From Bdellovibrionaceae bacterium UBA2466 (GTDB lineage: Bacteria > Bdellovibrionota > FAC87 > UBA2466): a stretch of DNA of 8,937 nucleotides. Below are positions 1-5,780 of the stretch, piece after piece (the stretch's first letter is position 1; every line of letters begins with the position of its first letter). The notes under the pieces were generated by a model, which saw nothing but the letters and a program-made list of their open reading frames with translations, had not been told where the DNA came from and did no database searches. The stretch spans positions 8,345 through 17,281 of the forward strand of contig DDPO01000148.1 in assembly GCA_002342225.1 (NCBI GenBank), in the 5' to 3' direction. Position numbers and translations under genes: made by a program.

Positions 1-88
1 TAGTTAGAATCCCAAACATAGGGTGTTTCAAGAGGCTCCCGATTCGAAAGGCTAAGAGTTTTGAACTCGAAGTGAGCTGCATTTTCAT
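1..88 (-). CDS. possible 5' end of a divergent gene (partial, unrecognised)
   Basis: On the minus strand an ATG at 88-86 is preceded by a purine-rich GGGGGA Shine-Dalgarno-like stretch 4-5 nt upstream, and the frame stays open for 29 codons to the window edge. A TATAAT hexamer lies further upstream at 129-124. The start reads MKMQLTSSSKLLAFRIGSLL, which I do not recognise. It has a basic and moderately hydrophobic character but is not a clear signal peptide. It overlaps the plus-strand partial frame at 3-167, so it is an alternative reading of the same edge. Sequence to the left would settle which is real. Confidence 0.3.
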   Translation of the reverse strand, partial: MKMQLTSSSKLLAFRIGSLLKHPMFGILT

Positions 89-167
89 GAATCCCCCTTT
101 AGGAAAAAAGGAAAAGCACCTCAATTATAGTGCAGAGTTAACATTAAAACCCCAAGTATTCTTTTAG
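3..167 (+). CDS. possible 3' end of an upstream gene (partial, unrecognised)
   Basis: A reading frame enters from the left edge and stays open for 54 codons to a TAG at 165-167. The visible tail is beta-strand-like, with alternating hydrophobic and polar residues (SFELEVSCIF, then NYSAELTLKP), and I do not recognise a family. A hairpin followed by a T-run lies just downstream (174-213), which suits a gene end on this strand. However, 54 open codons can occur by chance, and a competing minus-strand gene start overlaps it (1-88). At most one of the two is likely to be real. Confidence 0.35.
   Translation, partial: VRIPNIGCFKRLPIRKAKSFELEVSCIFMNPPLGKKEKHLNYSAELTLKPQVFF
124..129 (-). promoter_or_regulatory. 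perfect TATAAT -10 hexamer (minus strand)
   Basis: The minus strand reads TATAAT at 129-124. It would place a start site near 117, about 30 nt before the ATG at 88. No good TTGACA-like -35 hexamer is visible at 16-18 nt spacing; a TTGGGG lies 20 nt upstream. A lone -10 match in an A/T-rich stretch is weak evidence and depends on the minus-strand partial gene being real. Confidence 0.28.
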
Positions 168-173
168 TGCTCT

Positions 174-213
174 GACAGTGACGTAATTTGTTTCTAACTG
201 TCGTCCTCTTTTT
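174..213 (+). terminator. inverted repeat GACAGT-N17-ACTGTC followed by a T-run
   Basis: GACAGT (174-179) and ACTGTC (197-202) are perfect inverted arms of 6 bp with a 17-nt loop, followed by a pyrimidine stretch with five Ts at 209-213. It starts 6 nt after the TAG at 167, so a rho-independent terminator of the upstream plus-strand frame is the simplest reading. The long loop makes it a weak terminator. The alternative is a dyad operator: its centre (about 188) lies roughly 115 nt upstream of the start site predicted for the sigma-54-like promoter at 279-294, a usual distance for an enhancer-binding protein. Confidence 0.35.
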
Positions 214-278
214 CACTCGTTTTTTAGGCCCTTCAAAAACCCTCTTTCAAAATCAGTGGTTTACCCCAACGAGATTCG

Positions 279-294
279 TGGCATAGGGGTTGCT
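279..294 (+). promoter_or_regulatory. sigma-54 (-24/-12) type promoter upstream of the S8 protease
   Basis: The sequence TGGCAT-aggggTTGCT is visible. The sigma-54 consensus is TGGCAC-N5-TTGCW, so this matches at every core base except the final C of the -24 element, and it has the required 10 nt between the GG (280-281) and GC (292-293) dinucleotides. It points toward the protease gene, with transcription expected to begin near 305 and a leader of about 130 nt before the TTG at 435. The function is inferred from the pattern. An enhancer-binding activator would be needed, and none is encoded in this window. A TATTAT at 303-308 could instead be a sigma-70 -10 box but has no matching -35. Confidence 0.45.
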
Positions 295-309
295 TTTTAG
301 ACTATTATC

Positions 310-323
310 CAGGGGAAACCCTG
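310..323 (+). other. GNRA-tetraloop hairpin in the protease mRNA leader
   Basis: CAGGG (310-314) and CCCTG (319-323) form a perfect 5-bp stem closed by a GAAA tetraloop, a very stable loop class. If transcription starts near 305, this hairpin sits almost at the 5' end of the mRNA, where such structures are known to protect transcripts from 5'-dependent decay. No T-run follows, so it is not a terminator. Confidence 0.35.
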
Positions 324-365
324 AGAGCGACTCTGTAGACTCAATGTCTTCGAGAGAAGTCCCCG

Positions 366-437
366 GGTGGGTGGAGGTATTCGTTGGTCTCGGCATACTT
401 AGCGGTAAAATGTTGCGGTGGGTGGAGCAATACCTTG
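366..437 (+). repeat. duplicated ribosome-binding-site/TTG start module before the protease gene
   Basis: The 11-mer GGTGGGTGGAG occurs at 366-376 and again at 417-427. Each copy is followed by exactly 7 nt and then a TTG codon (384 and 435). Both TTGs are in the same reading frame, 51 nt apart, with no stop between, so either could start the protease. The second gives a canonical signal peptide beginning MKKHVVIVMS. The first would add 17 residues (MVSAYLAVKCCGGWSNT). I annotate the second as the main start because the export signal begins there. Confidence 0.6.
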
Positions 438-1736
438 AAAAAGCATGTTGTAATTGTGATGAGTGCTCTAGTTCTGCTTGCTTCGTTTCGAACTGAGGCG
501 AAAGAGTTGGGAGTCTCTTCATCCAGACAAAACAACTCCGTTTCTTATCCAGCTTTTCCAAAAGAAATTTTAAATCGGTCTCGAGTAAGAGCAAAAGAGA
601 AAGAAACTCTTAACAATCAAGTTGATCCACTTCTACATCAGGACTGGGGGCTTTCAGATATTGGTTTTTTTGACTCCTTTACTCCGCTGGTTCAGCCGAT
701 CCTGGGGCAGGTTGCTCCTTGCTCTAATCAGATTGTTGTTGCTGTCGTAGACACGGGTGTAGATTACACTCATCCTGAGTTAAAAAATAATATTTGGACC
801 AACTCTGGTGAAGTGGGGTTTTGGAATCCTAAAGAGGCTAATTCGACAACGTGCCGGGATAAAAGCTGCAATGGATTAGATGATGATAACAACGGTTTCA
901 TAGATGACGTTGCTGGATGGGACTTCGTGAACAATCAGCCCTTGCCCTTTGACTCTCACGGGCACGGGACTCACATTGCTGGTATTATTGCCGCTCAAAG
1001 CTCAAACGGGATAGGAGCTACCGGAGTCTGCCCCAATGTATCTATTATGGCCTTAAAGTATTATGACTCTGGAAGTAACGGAGTGAACAATTTACAAAAC
1101 ACCGTGAGAGCGATTCAATACGCTGTCCGCATGGGAGCTCACATTATCAATTATAGCGGAGGCGGGTCGGAGCCAGCTTCGACCGAAAGAATGGCCGTTG
1201 AAGAAGCCAATCGAAAAGGGGTCTTATTGGTAGCAGCAGCTGGAAATGACGGACATAATAATTCGATTAGCCCCTATTATCCCGCTAGCTATCCTGTCGA
1301 TAACATTATTGGTGTAGCTTCCGTGAATCAAAAAAATCAGTTACTTTCTTCGAGTAATTACGGGACGACAGTTCATGTGGCAGCCCCCGGTCTTGGTATA
1401 TTAAGCACTGTCCCTGGGGCTCGATTTGCCACGATGTCGGGAACATCTCAAGCTACAGCTTTTGTTTCAGGCGCAGCAGCACTTCTAGCAAGCCAGAATC
1501 GAGGGAAGGGTGCAAGCTTTGATTTTCATCAAATCAAGCAATGGATTTTAGATGGAGCGAAACCACTCCCATCTAATGAAAATAAATCGATAGTAATTTC
1601 AGGGTTACTCTCAATTCCTGGAAGCTTAGCTCAAGCTGTGAAAAACAACGCTCAGGATTTAGCTCAGCAAAAAGAATCAGTCCCGTCTATTGCGTTAATT
1701 CCGGTCGGGAAATCAAAAAAGAAACTTCAAGATTAA
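435..1736 (+). CDS. secreted subtilisin-like serine protease (peptidase family S8)
   Basis: This is a 433-residue exported serine endopeptidase. The TTG start at 435 has a GGTGGAG ribosome-binding site 7 nt upstream. It gives a signal peptide with KK at 2-3, a hydrophobic core at about 5-17 and a probable cleavage after TEA-22. The catalytic triad is intact: D106 in VVDTGVD, H177 in the HGTH at 177-180, and S338 in GTSQAT, with oxyanion-hole N271 in AAAGND. Residues 148-164 hold an acidic DDDNNGFIDD loop resembling a calcium site, which is common in this family. Four cysteines (96, 140, 145, 199) could form disulfides outside the cytoplasm. Residues 23 to about 95 may be a short propeptide, and no further C-terminal domain is seen beyond about 405 apart from a Lys-rich tail. 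The physiological substrate is unknown. The gene stands alone, converging on rsh. Confidence 0.93.
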   Translation: MKKHVVIVMSALVLLASFRTEAKELGVSSSRQNNSVSYPAFPKEILNRSRVRAKEKETLNNQVDPLLHQDWGLSDIGFFDSFTPLVQPILGQVAPCSNQIVVAVVDTGVDYTHPELKNNIWTNSGEVGFWNPKEANSTTCRDKSCNGLDDDNNGFIDDVAGWDFVNNQPLPFDSHGHGTHIAGIIAAQSSNGIGATGVCPNVSIMALKYYDSGSNGVNNLQNTVRAIQYAVRMGAHIINYSGGGSEPASTERMAVEEANRKGVLLVAAAGNDGHNNSISPYYPASYPVDNIIGVASVNQKNQLLSSSNYGTTVHVAAPGLGILSTVPGARFATMSGTSQATAFVSGAAALLASQNRGKGASFDFHQIKQWILDGAKPLPSNENKSIVISGLLSIPGSLAQAVKNNAQDLAQQKESVPSIALIPVGKSKKKLQD

Positions 1737-1752
1737 GTTATCTATCTTTTTT
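1715..1752. terminator. candidate bidirectional terminator embedded in the ends of the protease gene and rsh
   Basis: The arms AAAAAAGA (1715-1722) and TCTTTTTT (1745-1752) are perfectly complementary. Inside them AACTT (1723-1727) pairs with AAGTT (1735-1739) around a 7-nt loop, leaving a 5-nt bulge. Read on either strand, a hairpin is followed by a run of six Ts. Both stop codons (1734-1736 for the protease, 1740-1738 for rsh) lie inside it. The stem is almost all A/T, so its strength is uncertain, but there is no other room for a terminator between the convergent genes. Confidence 0.42.
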
Positions 1753-3966
1753 CTGAACCCGTTCAGCCCTTAAGACTCCGGAAATTCCTTCGATGGCAGA
1801 AATAATTTTGGAAAGATGATTTAAATTTTTGATAGAGATCGAAAAGAGGCAGAGCGCCTTCTTGTCTTTGGTAGTTCCAATTTGAGCTCTGGTGATATTT
1901 GCATCTTGATCCTTGATAACCCCCGACATGTCGGCCAGAAGTCCTGGTCTGTCCTCACAGATAACTCTTATTTTGACTGCTCTTTCAGTCGCAGTAGTTG
2001 TGTCCCATTCAATGTCAATGAGTCGATGTGGGTCCGAGTCAAAAATCTTAGGGCACTTTCGGGTATGAACACTGATCCCTCGCCCTCGAGTAATAAAGCC
2101 GACAACAGAATCTCCCGGCACAGGGCTGCAGCATCTGGCAAAGTGCACCAAAAGGTCTTCGATCCCTTTGACTTTAACCACTTGCCGAGTTGTGCTTTTT
2201 TTCGAGGCCTCCTCAACAATTTTTTGCAAAGGACGTTTGGTTTCCTTTAACTCTTTTGTTTCCTTGGCTTCAGCTACCTCTTTTTCTTTGGATGGAAGAG
2301 GTAGACGGCTCATCACTTTTTTGGGTGAAAGCTTCCCGTAGCCTATTGCACTCAAAAGGTCATCTACCGATTTCAGAGAGAATGCTTCAACCCCTTTTTG
2401 GATGATCCCCTCTTTGATCAGAGATTTTAATTTGAGGTCCTCTTTTTTAAGCTCTTTTTCAAGCAGCATTTCTCCCGTTGCCATGGAGCGCTCGTGCTCC
2501 TGTACTTTAATAAACTGCCTAATTTTGCTCTTGGCTCTGGAGGTTTTAACAAGTTTTAACCAGTCCTTGTGAGGGGTTTGGTTCGGGGATGTGAGCACTT
2601 CAACGGTGTCACCACTTTTTAGTTTGTATTTGAGTGAGACCATTCGCCCGTTGACTTTGGCCCCGATACAGTGATGACCCAAGTCGGTGTGAATAGTGTA
2701 AGCAAAATCAAGAGGAGTTGCCCCTTGGGGAAATTCGATGACTTTCCCTTTGGGAGTAAAAATATAGACATCTTCCGAAAAGAGGTCGAGTTTTACAGTC
2801 TCTAGAAACTCATTGGGATCTTGAAGGTCTTTGTTCCATTCGACGAGTCGATTGAGCCAGCTGAATTTCGATGTCTCTGCCGATATGTTTTTTCCTTCTT
2901 TATAGGCCCAGTGAGCAGCAATGCCTCGTTCTGCCGTTTCATGCATTTGCTGAGTGCGGATCTGAATTTCTATTTTTTCCCCTCCCGGGCCTACTACTGT
3001 CGTGTGAAGGGATTGGTAAAAATTGGCTTTCGGAATAGCGATGTAGTCTTTGAAACGACCAGGAACGGGTGTCCATAGCGAGTGGATAAGTCCTAAAGCC
3101 CCATAACATTGCTCTACAGTTCCAAGAACGATTCTAAACCCGGTTAAGTCATAGACCTGTTCAAAGGTTAAATTTCTTTTTTCCATTTTTTTATGAATAC
3201 TATAAAAATGTTTGGGTCGTCCGGTGACATTGGAATTGTGGTAGCCGTGTTCCTGAAGAGCCCCTTCAATCATCGCCAAGACATCGTTTGTGTATTGGTC
3301 TCGCTCTTTGAGTTTTTTTGAAACTTGAGACACAAGCTTGTAGTAAATCTCAGGTTTTGAGTACCTCAAAGAGAGATCTTCAAGTTCCCGTTTCATTGCT
3401 GATAGTCCAAGGCGGTTCGCCAGAGGAGCATAAATATCCAGAGTTTCCTGAGCGATTCTAGCTTGTTTATCAGGACGTAAATGCTGAAGAGTTCTCATGT
3501 TGTGGGTTCGATCGGCAAGTTTTACCAAAATAACTCGAAGGTCTTTCGCCATTGCGAAAACCATCTTACGAAAGTTTTCGGCCTGTTTCTCTTCGCTCGT
3601 TTGGAAAGAAATTTGACTAATTTTGGTGACCCCATCCACAAGAGCTGCTATTTCAGGCCCAAATTGCTCCTCGATTTGAGGTAAAGTCGCTACAGTATCC
3701 TCCACAGTGTCGTGGAGCAGAGCGGTCGCGACGGTCACGGTATCTAGTCTTAATTCTGCAATAATAAATGCAACTTCAATAGGATGATGGAAGTAACTCT
3801 CTCCACTGCTTCGTTTTTGACCTTTGTGAACTTCTTCTGAGAATAGGTATGCCTTTTCGATGAGGCTGGTGTCGGCCTCTGGGTTGTATTGTTTTACGCA
3901 GGAGATGAGATCGGCCAGTTCTTTGGGCTTAGAGCTTACGAGCGGAATGATGGGAGTTTTGCTCAT
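1738..3966 (-). CDS. rsh: bifunctional (p)ppGpp synthetase/hydrolase, RelA/SpoT family (long Rsh)
   Basis: This 742-residue cytoplasmic enzyme transfers pyrophosphate from ATP to GDP/GTP and also hydrolyses (p)ppGpp, controlling the stringent response. The hydrolase (HD) domain, about 35-200, keeps R52, H61, H85-D86, E89-D90 and D152/N156 (LADRTHNM). The synthetase, about 240-360, keeps D273 and E333 (EIQIRT). The RFKD at 304-307 is the RxKD signature of bifunctional enzymes rather than the ExDD of RelA. TGS follows (about 399-460), then a helical region with a charged Lys/Glu stretch (560-590), a Cys motif (C612, C613, H634, C638) and a C-terminal ACT domain (about 663-737, EDRPGLLADM). I chose the ATG at 3966 because it forms an ATGA overlap with the gmk stop and has GGAG 8 nt upstream. 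The frame stays open for 34 more codons into gmk, which lack family similarity. Translational coupling to gmk is likely. Confidence 0.96.
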   Translation of the reverse strand: MSKTPIIPLVSSKPKELADLISCVKQYNPEADTSLIEKAYLFSEEVHKGQKRSSGESYFHHPIEVAFIIAELRLDTVTVATALLHDTVEDTVATLPQIEEQFGPEIAALVDGVTKISQISFQTSEEKQAENFRKMVFAMAKDLRVILVKLADRTHNMRTLQHLRPDKQARIAQETLDIYAPLANRLGLSAMKRELEDLSLRYSKPEIYYKLVSQVSKKLKERDQYTNDVLAMIEGALQEHGYHNSNVTGRPKHFYSIHKKMEKRNLTFEQVYDLTGFRIVLGTVEQCYGALGLIHSLWTPVPGRFKDYIAIPKANFYQSLHTTVVGPGGEKIEIQIRTQQMHETAERGIAAHWAYKEGKNISAETSKFSWLNRLVEWNKDLQDPNEFLETVKLDLFSEDVYIFTPKGKVIEFPQGATPLDFAYTIHTDLGHHCIGAKVNGRMVSLKYKLKSGDTVEVLTSPNQTPHKDWLKLVKTSRAKSKIRQFIKVQEHERSMATGEMLLEKELKKEDLKLKSLIKEGIIQKGVEAFSLKSVDDLLSAIGYGKLSPKKVMSRLPLPSKEKEVAEAKETKELKETKRPLQKIVEEASKKSTTRQVVKVKGIEDLLVHFARCCSPVPGDSVVGFITRGRGISVHTRKCPKIFDSDPHRLIDIEWDTTTATERAVKIRVICEDRPGLLADMSGVIKDQDANITRAQIGTTKDKKALCLFSISIKNLNHLSKIISAIEGISGVLRAERVQKKDR

Positions 3967-4562
3967 TTCTCTTTCTCCAAGCATTCGTGTTGGATGATCG
4001 TTTTCAGCTCCTGAAATGCTCTCTCTAGGTTGTCGTTTATAATTTGATAGTCGTACTTCTGACTCCATTTGATTTCACTATAGGCATTATTAAGACGATT
4101 TTCAATGGACTCAGCGGAGTCTCCTTTGCGCTGTACTAGGCGTTCTTTAAGAGCCTCCATTGAGGGGGGATGAATAAAAATCAATAAGACGCGATCGCCA
4201 TAAAGAGCTTGAAGGTTCATGGCTCCCTGAACATCGATGTCAAAGACAGGGTTTTTACCTCGGGCCAAAAGCGAATCGACAGTGGCTCGAGTTGTTCCGT
4301 AGCGTTTTCCGTGAACAAGTGCCCACTCAGCAAATAGATTCTGATTAATTTTATCTTGAAACGTCGAATCGTCGACAAAGTGATAGTGAGTGCCTTCGAC
4401 TTCATTCGGGCGCTTGGGTCGGGTTGTTGTTGAGACCGAGCGTTGGAGTTGAGGGAATTCTTTTAACAACATCGAGGACAATGTTGTCTTTCCAGCGCCA
4501 CTCGGGGCAGAGATAACCACCAATCTCGGCAATGGAGTGTGATGGGTTCGTTTAGGAGACAA
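3963..4562 (-). CDS. gmk: guanylate kinase
   Basis: This 199-residue cytoplasmic enzyme phosphorylates GMP to GDP with ATP, an essential step toward GTP. The P-loop APSGAGKTT is at 19-27. The GMP-binding region follows with SVSTTTRPKRP (42-52), GTHYHF (57-62) and YGT (88-90), then the FDIDVQGA core strand (107-114). The lid/adenine region has RKGDSAESIENRL (145-157), where families usually have RGxD. The length is normal. The start is a TTG at 4562, supported by a perfect AGGAGG at 4577-4572, 9 nt upstream and inside the end of the RemA-like gene. The gene overlaps that gene by 11 nt and rsh by 4 nt (ATGA). Its GDP product is one synthetase substrate of the next gene product, and (p)ppGpp is known to inhibit guanylate kinase in several bacteria, so the pairing makes biochemical sense. 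Confidence 0.96.
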   Translation of the reverse strand: MSPKRTHHTPLPRLVVISAPSGAGKTTLSSMLLKEFPQLQRSVSTTTRPKRPNEVEGTHYHFVDDSTFQDKINQNLFAEWALVHGKRYGTTRATVDSLLARGKNPVFDIDVQGAMNLQALYGDRVLLIFIHPPSMEALKERLVQRKGDSAESIENRLNNAYSEIKWSQKYDYQIINDNLERAFQELKTIIQHECLEKEK

Positions 4563-4887
4563 ACAGCCTTTCCTCCTGCGGTCTTAACGAAGCCCCAGCG
4601 GGAGAACGCCTCTCGCACAAGCGATCGTTAAGTGTTTGGGCAACGACGCTCGAGAGAATCACATGGTTTGAATCGGTTAGTATGAGCGATTTCAGTTTTT
4701 TGCCCTTAGTCGCATCTACTAATCTGTTTTCTTCTAAAGCTTTGTCTCTCCATCGTCTCATGGGAAGAGAGCCGGCTTCAAAAATTCCTAAAATTCGATC
4801 GACTTTCACAAAGCTTCCGTGACCGATGTTTAACATTCGGTCCGAGTGAGACTCCGAACTCGTTATCCCTTGATAGTTATTCGACAT
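4552..4887 (-). CDS. remA: RemA-like (DUF370) DNA-binding regulatory protein
   Basis: This 111-residue protein matches the RemA/DUF370 family from about residue 18 to 90: MLNIGHGSFV (18-27), LPMRRWRDKAL (41-51), RLVDATKGKK (55-64) and LTDSNHVILS (70-79). In Bacillus RemA forms rings that bind DNA and activate biofilm-matrix genes. The arginine reported as needed for DNA binding there (R18) aligns with R31 here. Basic K61-K66 replaces the GRRTR loop. It has an N-terminal extension of about 13 residues and a C-terminal tail (91-111) beyond the core. The ATG at 4887 has AGG 6 nt upstream. An internal ATG at 4836 would give a family-typical N-terminus but has no good ribosome-binding site. Overlaps of 11 nt with both yicC and gmk show co-translation. 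The role in this organism is not known and may differ from biofilm control. Confidence 0.88.
   Translation of the reverse strand: MSNNYQGITSSESHSDRMLNIGHGSFVKVDRILGIFEAGSLPMRRWRDKALEENRLVDATKGKKLKSLILTDSNHVILSSVVAQTLNDRLCERRSPAGASLRPQEERLFVS
4572..4577 (-). promoter_or_regulatory. consensus Shine-Dalgarno deciding the TTG start of gmk
   Basis: The minus strand reads AGGAGG at 4577-4572, ending 9 nt before the TTG at 4562-4560. It lies within the last codons of the RemA-like gene. It is the best Shine-Dalgarno in the cluster, and it supports a weak TTG start codon for a high-demand enzyme. Confidence 0.7.
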
Positions 4888-5767
4888 TTTGTACCTGTTC
4901 CCTTAGCTTTTCGATTTGGGTTTTTAAATTCACGGCCAGTTGCGTTATTTCTATGTCTGCTGATTTTGCTGCCGTAGTGTTGACCTCACGATGCAATTCT
5001 TGTGTTAAAAAGTCCAGCTTTCTTCCAATAGCTCCCGTTTGATTTAAAACAGAAAGAAAAGATTCGGCGTGTGTTTTTAACCGGTCAATTTCTTCAGTAA
5101 TATCAGACCTTTCAGCGGCCATGGCCACTTCCCATTCCATTCGATGGGGATCCGCAGGGCTTGAAAGCTTCCATTGAGCCAACCGAGTCTCTAATCGCTC
5201 TTTAATCTGAATAGGTTGTCGGGGGGCCAATCTAGTTAAATTTTCCAAACTGGTCTTAAGTTCAGAGATGCCTTGCGTTAAAATGGATTTGAGTTTAGCC
5301 CCTTCTTGTTCTCTCATCTTTTGGAGCTCTTTAAGAACAGTTTCGAATTTACTCTTGAACGATTCAACGAGGTCGGGGACAGGTTCTAAGTTGTCATTTA
5401 AGATAAAAACTTTTCCCGATTGAAAGAGCATCTCTAATGAGGGAAGTTTAGCCGTGCCAAATTTCAAGTGAAGTTTTTCCGCACCTTCAATAATGGATCT
5501 GGCTGCTTCTTCATCGATGGAGTACTTCGAGAATGAGCCGTTGCCTTCAGATTGGGCTTGAGATTTTTGTCGAACATTAATTTCGAATGAACCACGCTCG
5601 AAATAGTTCTTTAAGATCTCTAAAAGTTGTAACTCTAAAAAACTTAGACTCGAAGGAAGTCGAAAACGAGCGTCCATGTAACGATGGTTGACAGATTTTA
5701 TTTCAATAGAAACTTGAGAGGTTCCGACAGTCAAATCGCCTCTGCCAAATCCGGTCATCGATTGCAT
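4877..5767 (-). CDS. yicC: YicC/YloC family endoribonuclease
   Basis: This 296-residue protein has the two hallmarks of the YicC family. The N-terminus is MQSMTGFGRG with IEIKSVNHRYMDARFRLP (21-38), and the C-terminus holds GRKLDFLTQELHREVNT (248-264) with AAKS and a closing KLREQVQNVE. E. coli YicC and Bacillus YloC are described as endoribonucleases acting on small or structured RNAs, so a cytoplasmic RNase is the likely role; substrates here are unknown. The middle (about 130-200) is predicted helical and charged. I chose the ATG at 5767 because TAGGAG ends 7 nt before it and the protein then begins as in the family. An upstream in-frame ATG at 5785 would add six residues inside miaA. The stop overlaps the start of the RemA-like gene by 11 nt. 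Confidence 0.93.
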   Translation of the reverse strand: MQSMTGFGRGDLTVGTSQVSIEIKSVNHRYMDARFRLPSSLSFLELQLLEILKNYFERGSFEINVRQKSQAQSEGNGSFSKYSIDEEAARSIIEGAEKLHLKFGTAKLPSLEMLFQSGKVFILNDNLEPVPDLVESFKSKFETVLKELQKMREQEGAKLKSILTQGISELKTSLENLTRLAPRQPIQIKERLETRLAQWKLSSPADPHRMEWEVAMAAERSDITEEIDRLKTHAESFLSVLNQTGAIGRKLDFLTQELHREVNTTAAKSADIEITQLAVNLKTQIEKLREQVQNVE

Positions 5768-5774
5768 ATGGGAT

Positions 5775-5780
5775 CTCCTA
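5775..5780 (-). promoter_or_regulatory. miaA stop codon fused to the yicC ribosome-binding site
   Basis: The minus strand reads TAGGAG at 5780-5775. The TAG is the stop codon of miaA, and the AGGAG within it is the Shine-Dalgarno of yicC, 7 nt before the ATG at 5767. A ribosome terminating miaA would sit on the yicC initiation site, favouring reinitiation, and this decides the yicC start in favour of 5767 over 5785. Confidence 0.65.

Noticed and set aside
172..200. sigma-70 promoter from CTGACA (172-177) with a -10 at about 195-200
   Set aside because: The hexamer at 17-nt spacing is TAACTG, which matches TATAAT at only two positions.
253..594. 113-codon minus-strand open frame overlapping the protease start
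   Set aside because: It is antisense to the signal peptide and leader of the protease, has no recognisable domain and no good ribosome-binding site.
1753..1766. CTGAA-CCCG-TTCAG hairpin near the end of rsh as a separate terminator
   Set aside because: On the plus strand the T-run precedes it, and on the minus strand it is followed by As, so neither direction has the terminator order.
1882..2250. 122-codon plus-strand open frame inside rsh, and other antisense frames in rsh, gmk, miaA and mutL
   Set aside because: They lie wholly opposite conserved, full-length enzymes, show no family motifs and fit shadow frames.
3967..4068. 34-codon upstream extension of rsh
   Set aside because: The extension lies within gmk and resembles no Rsh N-terminus; the ATG at 3966 has a Shine-Dalgarno and an ATGA junction.
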